Assembly (NCBI RefSeq): GCF_023476645.1
Contig: NZ_JAMCOJ010000004.1
Coordinates: 402,141 to 466,140, forward strand
Origin: Cellulophaga sp. 20_2_10
GTDB lineage: Bacteria > Bacteroidota > Bacteroidia > Flavobacteriales > Flavobacteriaceae
Direction: 5' to 3'
Length of the DNA stretch: 64,000 nucleotides
Part shown: positions 9,076-17,915 of the stretch, in pieces
Position numbering within the stretch: the first letter of the stretch is position 1
How the letters are laid out: the number at the start of each line of letters is the position of its first letter
Made by a program: the position numbers and the translations under genes
Notes under the pieces: generated by a model
Told to the model about the DNA's origin: nothing
What the model saw: only the letters and a program-made list of their open reading frames with translations
Database searches by the model: none

Positions 9076-10170
9076 TTATAATTCTTTATATAAAATGTCT
9101 TCAATCTTAAAATTATAAGTCACATTATGTGTAATTTTTTGACTTTTAATATCTGAAACTGTTAGTTTTAAAGAGTTAACTGGTCCTTTGTAATTCACAT
9201 TTAATAACGTATAAGCTATATCTTCTTTAAAAGGTATACTTTGCTTTTCTAAGTATTTTAGTAACTGTTTCTCTGTTTGTATTCTTTTTTCAGCAACTTC
9301 TACTTTTGCTTTTTTTAATACATCTATATAACTTTTATAGTATTCTTTTTTCTTGTTAGAAAAAGAAGTACTCTCTGAGCCACCTGTTCTTTTTAGAGAT
9401 CTACCATCTTTATATAAGGCATTTAATTCTGTAAAATCTGCAATTTCTGTAGGTACGCGTAATGCTATGGAGTTGTTGGTGATACCATCAAGATAAATTG
9501 TACCATATTTGGTATTTATTATATCTCCTTTGGTTTTTAATGTGTAGGTTTTTCTGTTTCTTTTAAATCTAGTAAATTCAAATTCTATACTCTTAACTGG
9601 CTTATCATCTTTGATAATAAAACATTCTTTAAAAGCTTGTTTATTTTCTACATATAATTCAATATCACTTAATTCTTCTCCGTTGTAATACCTTTTCATT
9701 ATTTCCTTATCGGTAATATTCTTGCCTTTAGCTTTAGTAGTAGTGCCATCTAAAAAAGTTATATTTTTCATTGTATAAAACGGAATATCTTCTGGATGAT
9801 CATGATAATGAAATAGGTTTATACCAGTTCGCTGTATAATATCTAAGTCATCAAAATCTATATCTATAGAATTATATGGCTCAATTATAGTCTGATCAAC
9901 AGCTATTGAATCTATAAATGCGTTTATAATACTATCTGATTGTTGCTCTTTTTTATCCTCAAAGTTGTGTTTGTTTTCGGGATTAAATGGCTCACTATCT
10001 CCTAAACTTAAACTAATACCTAAAGGTGAATTGAAACCTTTAATTAAATTTTCTATTTCAGAAATGCCTGTGTTTATTTCTGTTATAAGTGGATCTTCCT
10101 TTTTTTGAGAATTACAAGAATTTAGTATGGTAAATAGCGATATAAGTAAAACTGAATTTTTAATCATCAT
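9076..10170 (-). CDS. Putative lipoprotein, unknown function
   Basis: A 364-residue protein with signal peptide and lipobox (LNSC, Cys19, then NSQKKED). It holds a Ser-rich linker (GGSESTSFSNKKKEYYKS, about residues 262-280), a helical segment and a C-terminal beta domain ending in VTYNFKIEDILYKEL. No known family was recognised. A second Met directly before MIKNS is the more probable start, but the difference is one residue. A repeated 28-bp element lies at 10252-10280 upstream. Confidence 0.7.
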   Translation of the reverse strand: MMIKNSVLLISLFTILNSCNSQKKEDPLITEINTGISEIENLIKGFNSPLGISLSLGDSEPFNPENKHNFEDKKEQQSDSIINAFIDSIAVDQTIIEPYNSIDIDFDDLDIIQRTGINLFHYHDHPEDIPFYTMKNITFLDGTTTKAKGKNITDKEIMKRYYNGEELSDIELYVENKQAFKECFIIKDDKPVKSIEFEFTRFKRNRKTYTLKTKGDIINTKYGTIYLDGITNNSIALRVPTEIADFTELNALYKDGRSLKRTGGSESTSFSNKKKEYYKSYIDVLKKAKVEVAEKRIQTEKQLLKYLEKQSIPFKEDIAYTLLNVNYKGPVNSLKLTVSDIKSQKITHNVTYNFKIEDILYKEL

Positions 10171-10251
10171 TTTTTAAGTACTAAAATTAATGTTGTGTTT
10201 TATAGTATTTTAAAGATACTTTATAGTGAAGACGTTTTTATATAACAATAT

Positions 10252-10280
10252 ATTTTCGTGGGGACTTAATGTATATTTAG
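10252..10280 (-). promoter_or_regulatory. Upstream element shared by two envelope genes, copy 2
   Basis: This is the second copy of the element at 8483-8510, about 82 bp upstream of the lipoprotein gene starting at 10170. Conserved blocks are ATTTTCGTG and ACTTAATGTATAT on the plus strand. A weaker match (14814-14840) lies about 120 bp upstream of the lipoprotein gene starting at 14694, so the element may define a small regulon. Confidence 0.45.
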
Positions 10281-10308
10281 TATTATAACTTTTGCAGTTG
10301 ATGCAATT

Positions 10309-10346
10309 AAAAAAGGGTGCAAATCTTTTAGATTTACACCCTTTAC
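10309..10346 (-). terminator. Rho-independent terminator
   Basis: AAGGGTGCAAATC pairs with GATTTACACCCTT around a 4-5 nt loop with one internal mismatch. Read on the minus strand, the stem is followed by a T run. It lies about 50 bp beyond the end of the small lipoprotein gene at 10396-10833, which it should terminate. Confidence 0.75.
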
Positions 10347-10395
10347 AAGTCATAAATAGGGTAGAAACTTGTTAAACTCACTAATAATAGGTGTT

Positions 10396-10833
10396 TTACT
10401 GCTTACCAAAGATACTTGCTGTTCCTTGGCAAGTCCAAAGAGTCTCTGTATCCCTATAAGCTGTAAATGTATTGTTGCCTGTAAAAGAATCTGTTTCTGC
10501 ATCGTATACATAGTTTCCAACAAATTCTCGTGTGCTTCCAGAAGGTAAAGTATATACTGTAGTAACTGTTAGTTCCTCTCCGTTTAACATATAAGAAGAA
10601 CTGGTTAAATAACCTGGTTCTGTAAACTCTAAGGTATTATCAGGTAAAAATCGTAATTCAAAAAGGCCGCCTTCTTCCAGGTTAAAGTCATTAGAACATG
10701 TTTCTCCGTGTCTTTGAAAATACCAAGAATCTTCAGCTATTTTTTCTTCAAGAGTTTTTGTGGTATTGTCGTCGTCAGATGAACAAGAAACGAATAGTAA
10801 TCCACAAACTAGGGCGCAAAGTAATTTTTTCAT
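10396..10833 (-). CDS. Lipocalin-like surface lipoprotein
   Basis: A 145-residue lipoprotein: lipobox LFVSC at Cys17 followed by SSDDDN, a strong candidate surface-export signal. The mature domain follows the flavobacterial lipocalin-like pattern: a helix then W-Y (DSWYFQRHGETCSND), strands FELRFLPDNTLEF and the ADSFTGNNTFTAY-type ending, with two Cys that may form a disulfide. Such proteins are commonly annotated lipocalin family. Ligand unknown. It is followed by a terminator and so forms the end of a transcript. Confidence 0.7.
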   Translation of the reverse strand: MKKLLCALVCGLLFVSCSSDDDNTTKTLEEKIAEDSWYFQRHGETCSNDFNLEEGGLFELRFLPDNTLEFTEPGYLTSSSYMLNGEELTVTTVYTLPSGSTREFVGNYVYDAETDSFTGNNTFTAYRDTETLWTCQGTASIFGKQ

Positions 10834-10916
10834 TAAGTAATTGTTTTATATAAAATGGTTAATAATTGTGTGTTTGTTTTTATAAAGTTAAATAGTTTTT
10901 TTTAGACGAAAATAAA

Positions 10917-11348
10917 TCAGTCTATTTTTCTACCTTCAAGGTTAACTCCTGCTATTTTTTTAAGCTCGTATGTCATATGTTTAGGAATACTAATCTGTAA
11001 GTCTTGAATAACATAACTATGGTGTACACGTGTCCATTCTTTACTTATTATTGTTAGAGTATCGTTGGTTTCTACAACCTTAAATGCTAATGTTTCCGTA
11101 TCAATTTTTTTAGGAGCTGTTTGTCTTCCGTGGTATCTTAAACTAGATAAATTACCTTTTACTTTAATAATTACAAGCGTATCATCTGTTTTTTTAACAG
11201 TAACACCATTATCGCAATAACATTCTATAATAAGGAGCTTTTTATTTTTTGCTTCTAGTTTTTGAGTTATAAAATCGTTTATAGAAATATCCTGTCCTTT
11301 ACAAGATACGGTTAAGAGTAGCAATAGAATAAAGTAAAATTTGTTCAT
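10917..11348 (-). CDS. Small lipoprotein, copy A of a duplicated pair
   Basis: A 143-residue lipoprotein (lipobox TVSC, then KGQD). The body is beta-rich with a conserved IIECYCDNGVTVKKTDDTL segment and ends NLEGRKID. It is nearly identical to the product of 13334-13765, differing mainly in a dozen scattered residues. It is the second gene of unit A in a tandem duplication, downstream of the coiled-coil lipoprotein gene 11408-12265. Domain not recognised; the strand pattern recalls small DUF4097-like beta proteins, but this is weak. Confidence 0.75.
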   Translation of the reverse strand: MNKFYFILLLLLTVSCKGQDISINDFITQKLEAKNKKLLIIECYCDNGVTVKKTDDTLVIIKVKGNLSSLRYHGRQTAPKKIDTETLAFKVVETNDTLTIISKEWTRVHHSYVIQDLQISIPKHMTYELKKIAGVNLEGRKID

Positions 11349-11407
11349 ATGTAATTCATCTATTTTAAATATTTGTTAGTTATAGTTAAAACAATATCAT
11401 GCATATT

Positions 11408-12265
11408 TTATAGCTCTATATCATCTGTAACTAACTCTTCTGTAGCTACATTAGTATGAAACTCTTTAAGTAACTCAAAAACATAATCGGCATTACCCTC
11501 ATGATGTCTTCTAGCCCAAAAAGTATATAAATACCAAATTCTGTCTTCTAATTCTAAAAATCCTTGACGATCATAACTAGTATAGTTTTCATATTTTAAA
11601 ATTGATTGTACTTTTTCTGAGGCATTTTCAGAAACTAGCTCTAGAGTTTTTGTTCTATTTTGCGCTACACCTAGAGTGTATATTTGAGCCATTAAATCTT
11701 CTTGTCCTCTTAAGTCTTCATAAATTAATAAAGAAGCTTTTAACATTGCCTCTGATCCAGATTCTTTATAAATATTATTATTTTTAAATAAGCTATAAAT
11801 ATTGTCTTTTACTTGAGGAGTTAGAATTTTTCTTAAATTCTCGGGACTTCTATCTACTTTTAAGATTATAAAGGAATAATACATCTCTTTTGTTTCAAAA
11901 TCAACAACCCTTCCATAGGGGTAGAAAGCACGACTGCTTATTATAGCTCTGTATGCATCATAACTTTTAAGATCAAAATCATCAAAAACATACTGAATCA
12001 TTTCTTTTTTATCAGAAAGAATGTCTAAACTTTCTGCTATTATAAAGCTCATGGTCTTTTTCATTTCTAGACTTTCAGATTTCTTATTTTCAAGGTTTTC
12101 TTTAGATTTTTTAAGCTGTTCATTATACTCTTCTAGAGAGGTGTTTATTATTTTTTGATGCTTAATTTGATTCTCTAATTCAGTTATTTTATCACTAGTA
12201 ATAGTGTCTTTATTGCAAGACACTATTACTAAAAGTAATAAACATACTATTAATTTTTTAGTCAT
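11408..12265 (-). CDS. Coiled-coil lipoprotein, copy A of a duplicated pair
   Basis: A 285-residue lipoprotein with lipobox VSC and a coiled coil over about residues 25-70. A helical domain follows, ending in the conserved FWARRHHEGNADYVFELLKE and TNVATEELVTDDIEL. The paralogue at 13825-14694 is most alike at both ends and most different in the middle (about residues 105-130 and 195-225), a pattern expected of a variable partner-binding region. Function unknown. Confidence 0.75.
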   Translation of the reverse strand: MTKKLIVCLLLLVIVSCNKDTITSDKITELENQIKHQKIINTSLEEYNEQLKKSKENLENKKSESLEMKKTMSFIIAESLDILSDKKEMIQYVFDDFDLKSYDAYRAIISSRAFYPYGRVVDFETKEMYYSFIILKVDRSPENLRKILTPQVKDNIYSLFKNNNIYKESGSEAMLKASLLIYEDLRGQEDLMAQIYTLGVAQNRTKTLELVSENASEKVQSILKYENYTSYDRQGFLELEDRIWYLYTFWARRHHEGNADYVFELLKEFHTNVATEELVTDDIEL

Positions 12266-12325
12266 TTGGGTATTGGTTTAGTGTGGTTATTGTAAGTTAC
12301 AGATTTGTTTATTGGTCTGTAAAAG

Positions 12326-13318
12326 TTATTCTTTAGTATTCTTAATTAAAGTATATTCACACCCATAAACATCCATCATTTCTCTAATTAAAATGAATTT
12401 TTTGTTGGGGCTTTCATAAATTTCATAAGGCATTAATAATGTTTTATTATTTGTAAACCATCTAGTATACCCTTTTTTAAACTTTATATTCTCAAATGCG
12501 TTAACAGTAAAATAAGATGTGCCTATCCAGTGTTGGGTTCTTCCTCCAGTAGCATATAAACCGCCAGACATAGTGTTTTTTTGCCATTCTTCTTTATGAA
12601 AATAGTCTAGATTGGTTTTCTGGTCTAATTCTTTAAATTGCATGGTGTTATTTTCTCCGTAATTTTCTGAAACAGAAAAACTATCGTCAACAGTAATGTA
12701 GGACCATACATCTTGCTTTAGGAATGTAACTTTAAGTAAGTTTTTATTAGTGGTACTATCAGTTACATAGCTTGTTGTTGCAGAATCACTATTCTCTGCA
12801 ATTTCTCTAGCTTCTGCTTCGCTATAAGTTTTGTTATCATTTTTTAAATGTATTGGTTTTAGTGTTTTATCACCATTTATAAGAAAACTTAAATAGTAAT
12901 CTTCTTTTGCATATACAAGATAAGAGTTGTGCTGAAATACATATGTATTTAAAAAAGAAATAGAGTCTAAAACAGTGCCAGATTGGTCTATTCTATAAAA
13001 ACTTGTTACAATACTATCTTTATTATTGTTTAATTCTGTATTTGTTTTTAAGCCTATTATGGAGTCATTAACCCTAAAAGCAAATTTCTCGTTAAAACTT
13101 TTAAAAGTTGTAATACTTAGGTCTTTATTTGTTATGCTATCTAAGGTTTTGTAGTTTTTATATTTTTCCGGTAATTCCTCTATACTATATGGTTCTGAAT
13201 TTTTTTTAGAAATACCTTTTTGTTGCGTATCTATGCTTTCTTTACTAGGTTTTAAAAAATACAGAAGAGTTATTATTACTGCCCCGAAACCAATAAATAC
13301 CCTAAAATTGTTTTTCAT
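12326..13318 (-). CDS. Membrane-anchored protein, unknown function
   Basis: A 330-residue protein with one N-terminal membrane helix (about residues 6-22) and a large, mainly beta, extracytoplasmic domain. No Cys lipobox is present, unlike its neighbours. No family recognised. The gene is wedged between the two copies of the duplicated lipoprotein unit, 60 bp from unit A and 15 bp from unit B. It may therefore belong to the original unit, with its second copy lost. Confidence 0.7.
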   Translation of the reverse strand: MKNNFRVFIGFGAVIITLLYFLKPSKESIDTQQKGISKKNSEPYSIEELPEKYKNYKTLDSITNKDLSITTFKSFNEKFAFRVNDSIIGLKTNTELNNNKDSIVTSFYRIDQSGTVLDSISFLNTYVFQHNSYLVYAKEDYYLSFLINGDKTLKPIHLKNDNKTYSEAEAREIAENSDSATTSYVTDSTTNKNLLKVTFLKQDVWSYITVDDSFSVSENYGENNTMQFKELDQKTNLDYFHKEEWQKNTMSGGLYATGGRTQHWIGTSYFTVNAFENIKFKKGYTRWFTNNKTLLMPYEIYESPNKKFILIREMMDVYGCEYTLIKNTKE

Positions 13319-13333
13319 AATGCATCTACTAAA

Positions 13334-13765
13334 TTATTCTATTTTTCTACCTTCGAGGTTAACTCCTACTATTTTTTTAACCTCATATTTCATATGTTTA
13401 GGAATACTAATATGTAAGTCTTTAATTAGATATCTATGGTGCATTTGTGTCCATTCTTTACTTATTATTGTTAAAGTATCGTTGGTTTCTACAACTTTAA
13501 ATTCTAATGTTTCTGTATCAATTTTTTTAGGAGCTGTTTGTTTTCCATGGTATCCTAAACTAGATAAATTACCTTTTACTTTAATAATTACAAGCGTATC
13601 ATCTGTTTTTTTAACAGTCACACCATTATCGCAATAACACTCTATAATAAGGAGCTTTTTATTTTTTGCTTCTAATTTTTGCGTTATAAAATCGTTTATA
13701 GAAAAATCCTGCCCGCTACAAGATGCGCTTAAGAGTAGCAGTAGAATAAAGTAAAATTTGTTCAT
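13334..13765 (-). CDS. Small lipoprotein, copy B of a duplicated pair
   Basis: A lipoprotein with lipobox SASC, then SGQD, and the same IIECYCDNGVTVKKTDD core as copy A at 10917-11348. An ATG five codons upstream (13780) is also in frame. I place the start at 13765 because the copy A protein begins MNKFYFILL at exactly this point, and the signal peptide then has normal length. Copies A and B are close to 90% identical in DNA over the stretch I compared. Confidence 0.75.
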   Translation of the reverse strand: MNKFYFILLLLLSASCSGQDFSINDFITQKLEAKNKKLLIIECYCDNGVTVKKTDDTLVIIKVKGNLSSLGYHGKQTAPKKIDTETLEFKVVETNDTLTIISKEWTQMHHRYLIKDLHISIPKHMKYEVKKIVGVNLEGRKIE

Positions 13766-13824
13766 ATGTAATTCATCCATTTTAAGTATCCTTTAGTTCT
13801 AGTTAAAACAATATTATGTACAGT

Positions 13825-14694
13825 TTATAGCTCTATATCATCTGTAACTAACTCTTCTGTAGCTACATTAGTATGAAACTCTTTAAGTAACTCATAAACA
13901 TAATCTGCATTACCTTCATGATGTCTTCTAGCCCAAAAAGTATATAAATAAGAGACTCTACTTTCTGAAGTTAAGTAATCTTCAATTTTATAACTAGTGT
14001 AGTTTTCATACTTTAAAATTGATTGTACTTCTTTTAAATCTCTGTCATTAAACGTTTTAGAAACTAACTCAGACAGTTTATCATAATCTTCTTCTTTAGC
14101 TACGGAATATATTTCTTCCAATATATATTCATACCCTTGTAAGTCTTCATAAACTAATAAAGAAGCTTTTAACATTGCCTCTGATCCAGATTCTTTATAA
14201 ATTTTGTTATTTTTAAATAAGTTGTAAATATTGTCTTTTACTTGTGGAGTTAGTATTTTTCTTAAATTCTCGGGACTTCTATCTATTTTACAAATTATAA
14301 AGGAATAATAATCATCTTTTGTGTCAAAAGTGCAAAAATCTTGGTAAGACAAGAAAGAAAAACTATTTGCAATACCTCTACGTACATCATAATTTTTAAG
14401 GTTAAAATCATTAAAAATATACTGAATCATTTCTTTTTTATCAGAAAGAATGTCTAAACTTTCGGTTATTATAAAGCTGATGCTCTTTTTTATTTCTACA
14501 CTTTCAGTTTTCTTATTTTCAAGGTGTTTTTTAGAATTTTTAAGACTTTCATTATACTTTTCTAGAGAACTATTTATTATTTTTTGATGCTTAATTTGAT
14601 TCTCTAATTCGGTTATTTTATCCTTGCTGTTTTTGTCATTGTTACAAGACGCTATTACTAAGAGTAATAAACATACTATTGCTTTTTTAATCAT
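13825..14694 (-). CDS. Coiled-coil lipoprotein, copy B of a duplicated pair
   Basis: A 289-residue paralogue of 11408-12265: lipobox IASC, coiled coil at about 25-70, the shared YKESGSEAMLKASLL segment and the same FWARRHHEGNADYV...DDIEL end. It differs from copy A mostly around residues 105-130 and 195-230. It is the first gene of unit B and is followed 59 bp later by the small lipoprotein of that unit. A weak match to the shared upstream element lies at 14814-14840. Confidence 0.75.
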   Translation of the reverse strand: MIKKAIVCLLLLVIASCNNDKNSKDKITELENQIKHQKIINSSLEKYNESLKNSKKHLENKKTESVEIKKSISFIITESLDILSDKKEMIQYIFNDFNLKNYDVRRGIANSFSFLSYQDFCTFDTKDDYYSFIICKIDRSPENLRKILTPQVKDNIYNLFKNNKIYKESGSEAMLKASLLVYEDLQGYEYILEEIYSVAKEEDYDKLSELVSKTFNDRDLKEVQSILKYENYTSYKIEDYLTSESRVSYLYTFWARRHHEGNADYVYELLKEFHTNVATEELVTDDIEL

Positions 14695-14891
14695 TTGGGT
14701 ATTGGTTTAGTGTGTGGTTATTGCAAATTCTAGGTTTGGCTATTTTAAAAATAAAGAAACCATATATTAGTCAATACTAAACAAATTAGCGTACGTATTT
14801 AGCAGGCAATTAATATTCGTAAGTGTTTATTGTATTTTAGTATAATTATAGGCCTTAAACTAAAATTTAGAGATGCATATCTAGGTATAAA

Positions 14892-15425
14892 TTAGAGTAC
14901 TCTTCTATTGTTGTTGATAGCATTCTTGTAGGTTTCTGAATTTTTTTGCTTTAGTTCTAAAGCCAATTCTTTACTATATGTATTTCCTATTTCTTGCCAC
15001 TTTTTTATTTGGGTAGCGCTTAATTTTATTTCACGGACTTGGTTTGCAATACCTCCAAGAAAAACCCACAAATAATAATCATTGTTAGTAGTTTTTCTAA
15101 ATATAAAAGACCAATCTTCCCAATCTATAAGGGTTTCTTTAGATTGTAGTAGCTGTAATTGTAGTTCCGTAATAGTTATGGAATTAGTAAGGGCAGTTAA
15201 CTCAAAAAAATCTTTAGTACTATTGGTAACATAGTTATATATGTCGGTTTTGTTTTTATCAGATAACTTAAAATCATCCTTTAAAAAAAGAACCAAATCT
15301 TCTACATCTGTAAAGTTTAGATGTGTTGTGTAATAATAGAATTTGTCTTGCCAGGTTTTATAATCCGCAGTGATTTTAGATAAAATCCATTTATCACTTT
15401 TTGTATATACTAAGTCTAGAGGCAT
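14892..15425 (-). CDS. Cytoplasmic protein, unknown function
   Basis: A 177-residue protein with no signal peptide or membrane helix, unlike nearly all its neighbours. It appears mostly helical (KSDKWILSKITADYKTWQDKF at the start) with a short YYLWVFLGG strand near residue 115, and it ends in a basic NNRRVL tail. No family recognised. It starts 26 bp downstream of the 369-residue lipoprotein gene and may be in its operon. Confidence 0.65.
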   Translation of the reverse strand: MPLDLVYTKSDKWILSKITADYKTWQDKFYYYTTHLNFTDVEDLVLFLKDDFKLSDKNKTDIYNYVTNSTKDFFELTALTNSITITELQLQLLQSKETLIDWEDWSFIFRKTTNNDYYLWVFLGGIANQVREIKLSATQIKKWQEIGNTYSKELALELKQKNSETYKNAINNNRRVL

Positions 15426-15451
15426 TATTGTTTTATACTTTACTGCTTAAG

Positions 15452-16561
15452 TTATAATTTAGGAAGCAATACTTCTTGAAAATATTTATAATAAATTTCA
15501 TTATTATAATATTTAGAGTTGTCGTTATTTAAAACAAATAACAGCTCTTTATCTGGTAAAAAATATAAAATATGGCCATCAAAACCATCATCCATAAAAA
15601 ATGTATTTTTATCTTCGGTGTACAGAATTTCAATATAGTCAGATCTGTAACCAGCATGATCTTTAAGTACACGTAAAGATTCTTTAGCGTATTTATTTTT
15701 TATATATATTTCTTCTTTAACTGGGGTTTCCCGTAAGTCTTTTAGTAATGTTACAAGAGAAGAATCTTTTACAATTGAAAAATCAAAAAGCAAATCATTA
15801 GGATCGTAAGTGTACCTAAAATTATTAGGTTGTTGTTTTGTATACGCCACAACGGTATCTATTAATGAATTAAAATATCTTGGGAAATGTACAGGAACAA
15901 CATTGTGTAATTTTTTCCAATTTAGTTCTATTTTGTTTTCATCATTTAAATGTTTTGCCATACGTAGTATGTCAATATTTTCATAGAACAGTTCTGTTGT
16001 TGTACTGTTTGCATTATGACTTGGCATTTTCTGGCTCAGAAAAAGATCAAAGCCTTTTTTTATGTTATTATATGTAAAGTGAATTATTTCAAATCCAGAT
16101 ATAATGCTTGTGCTGTCTGCGTAATCAACTCTATCATGTTGCTTTATTAATTTTTCTTTAGTTATGGCTAAGGAGTCTTCACTAGGTAAAAAAAACAAAT
16201 ACGTATTTCTTATACCATCAGCCCTTAAATCTTCTTGGTTGCTAAAAAATCGTATTGGATTATAGTTGTTCACCTCTTCCGTAATAATTAAATCTCCTAC
16301 CTTAACTCTATATGTACCAACACCACCTTTAATTGCTCTATAATTTACAGGAACAAATAATTTTTTATCATCTAGGGTTACATATGCACAAACAGATGGT
16401 TCTGATAGTAAATTTTTAATATCAGCATCTATAGGTATTTCTAGTACGTCTTCTACATCTGGATTAATGTAAAAAGTATCATAACTTGTATTTAGTTCTA
16501 CACAGCTAGTACCTAGTAAAATACAGCTTAATGTTAGTGTTAATTTTAAGTAGAGTTTCAT
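15452..16561 (-). CDS. Putative lipoprotein, unknown function
   Basis: A 369-residue lipoprotein with lipobox LLGTSC and Cys20 followed by VELN. The N-terminal region (about 40-115) is beta-rich; the rest is mixed with repeated Tyr/Asn-rich strands (NNEIYYKYFQEVLLPKL at the end). No recognised family. It is flanked closely by the 177-residue cytoplasmic gene downstream and by the DUF1080 lipoprotein gene upstream (29-bp gap), suggesting one transcript. Confidence 0.7.
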   Translation of the reverse strand: MKLYLKLTLTLSCILLGTSCVELNTSYDTFYINPDVEDVLEIPIDADIKNLLSEPSVCAYVTLDDKKLFVPVNYRAIKGGVGTYRVKVGDLIITEEVNNYNPIRFFSNQEDLRADGIRNTYLFFLPSEDSLAITKEKLIKQHDRVDYADSTSIISGFEIIHFTYNNIKKGFDLFLSQKMPSHNANSTTTELFYENIDILRMAKHLNDENKIELNWKKLHNVVPVHFPRYFNSLIDTVVAYTKQQPNNFRYTYDPNDLLFDFSIVKDSSLVTLLKDLRETPVKEEIYIKNKYAKESLRVLKDHAGYRSDYIEILYTEDKNTFFMDDGFDGHILYFLPDKELLFVLNNDNSKYYNNEIYYKYFQEVLLPKL

Positions 16562-16590
16562 TAGTTATCAATTAGGTGTAGGAGTATTTT

Positions 16591-17382
16591 TTATTCTAGT
16601 TCTTTAATCATAATATTTTTAAATACAATACCTTGGCCCTCTGCTTGTAGTGCAATGTAGCCGCTAGTTAGGGGAGTGCCATCAATTTTAAGTTCTGGGT
16701 TATAGCCACGAACAACACCACCACCAATTTTTGGTTTGGTATATTCTAATACTTTTACACCGTTTACTTTGTGTATAATTAAAGAATCTCTGTAGACAAT
16801 AAGTTCACCTTGTACCCATTGGTCCCATTTGTATGTTTTAGAAGTAGATCTAACACAGTGGCTAGCTTCATTTTTTCCTTTAAAAACGATATCTGTACCA
16901 GGAGAGCACATATTACCCGTTGGTCTTGGTTCCCCTTCTTTTTCTTCTGCTAGTATTTGGTATTCTATAGATATAGGCCAATCTTGTTCTTTTAAAATGG
17001 TTTTAGGATCTTGAGAATGAAACATGATACCGCTGTTTCTGTACGTAAATTTTGGAGCATCTTTTAACCATTGATCCGTAAACTTGTATTCAAATTTAAG
17101 ATGGTATGATGAAAATGGCTCATTATAAAATAAATGTCCATTACGTTTATCAAACGTTGTATAATCATCATAATTAACAACTATAGTACCGTTAGCTGCT
17201 CTAAACGTATTTGCGTAATTGTCTCCGGTTACGTGGTGGTTTAATTTAGGAGTCCAACCACTTAAATCCTTACCATTAAACAGACTACGCCATTCCCCTT
17301 TATTATTTTTAACTTTTTTACTACCACAAGAAATGGCTATTACTATTATTAATGCCGTTAAGCACGTATGTACTAGTTTCAT
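16591..17382 (-). CDS. DUF1080 (3-keto-disaccharide hydrolase family) lipoprotein
   Basis: A 263-residue lipoprotein (lipobox AISC). It opens with the family signature WRSLFNGKDLSGWTPK, continues with YHLKFEYKF, NSGIMFHSQDP and SIEYQIL, and ends GYIALQAEGQGIVFKNIMIKEL. This is the DUF1080 jelly-roll (concanavalin-like) fold. Some characterised members hydrolyse 3-keto-glycosides, and others are only annotated. A carbohydrate-linked envelope role is likely; the substrate cannot be read from sequence. Confidence 0.85.
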   Translation of the reverse strand: MKLVHTCLTALIIVIAISCGSKKVKNNKGEWRSLFNGKDLSGWTPKLNHHVTGDNYANTFRAANGTIVVNYDDYTTFDKRNGHLFYNEPFSSYHLKFEYKFTDQWLKDAPKFTYRNSGIMFHSQDPKTILKEQDWPISIEYQILAEEKEGEPRPTGNMCSPGTDIVFKGKNEASHCVRSTSKTYKWDQWVQGELIVYRDSLIIHKVNGVKVLEYTKPKIGGGVVRGYNPELKIDGTPLTSGYIALQAEGQGIVFKNIMIKELE

Positions 17383-17542
17383 TATGGTGGTTTTTTAAAG
17401 TAAAGTTGTAATTGTTTAGGTGAAATTTACTACTAATATATGTATTTAAAAATATAGGAGCAATTTCAGGTATAAATGGTATAAATGGTATAAGATTTAT
17501 AGAGATTTCTCTTTTATAAAGTATACTTAGTTCTGGTTTGGT

Positions 17543-17776
17543 CTATTGTTTTTGTAGCCACATTCTAATTTCTTTACGCAAAGAAACTTCAGGTTTTGGC
17601 AAAGGTATGGTTTGTCCAGACTGTTTACTTCTATTAAATTTAGAATAGTTGGCTTTTAGTTTTTGCCAAACTTTAGGGTACAATTCTAAAAACTTATTAA
17701 AAAAACTCTGTTCATTCACTTGCCCTTCTAATTTAGAAAGTACTTCTTTAAATTTCTGCTCTTGTTCTATAATCAT
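17543..17776 (-). CDS. Small conserved-looking hypothetical protein
   Basis: A 77-residue cytoplasmic protein, helical and charged, with FLELYPKVWQKLKANYSKFN in the centre and EVSLRKEIRMWLQKQ at the end. It has no signal peptide and no recognised domain. It is accepted as real because of its balanced composition and its isolated position between the DUF1080 gene and the dus gene. An opposite-strand reading frame here looks like a shadow. Confidence 0.6.
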   Translation of the reverse strand: MIIEQEQKFKEVLSKLEGQVNEQSFFNKFLELYPKVWQKLKANYSKFNRSKQSGQTIPLPKPEVSLRKEIRMWLQKQ

Positions 17777-17915
17777 TTCGTTATTATTCAGTAATAAATT
17801 AGTGATTTTATATCTTATTTTCCTTTGCTTTTACTGCCATAATTAATTGAGTAGGCCAGTTGTTTTAAGGAAACTTTTTAATTGCGCTACAAATATCCTT
17901 ATAATTTGTAGATCA

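Larger units (their letters stand above)
10917..12310. repeat. Tandem duplication, unit A
   Basis: This unit carries the two lipoprotein genes 10917-11348 and 11408-12265 plus about 45 bp of upstream DNA. The same gene order, spacing and upstream sequence (TCATTTGGGTATTGGTTTAG) recur at 13334-14740. Third-position and clustered differences show that the duplication is not brand new, but nucleotide identity is high enough for recombination or gene conversion between copies. Confidence 0.85.
13334..14740. repeat. Tandem duplication, unit B
   Basis: Second copy of the two-lipoprotein unit at 10917-12310, in direct orientation and separated from it by the unique 330-residue membrane-anchored gene. 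Homology continues upstream of the coiled-coil lipoprotein gene to about 14740 and stops near the end of the small lipoprotein gene at 13334. Confidence 0.85.
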
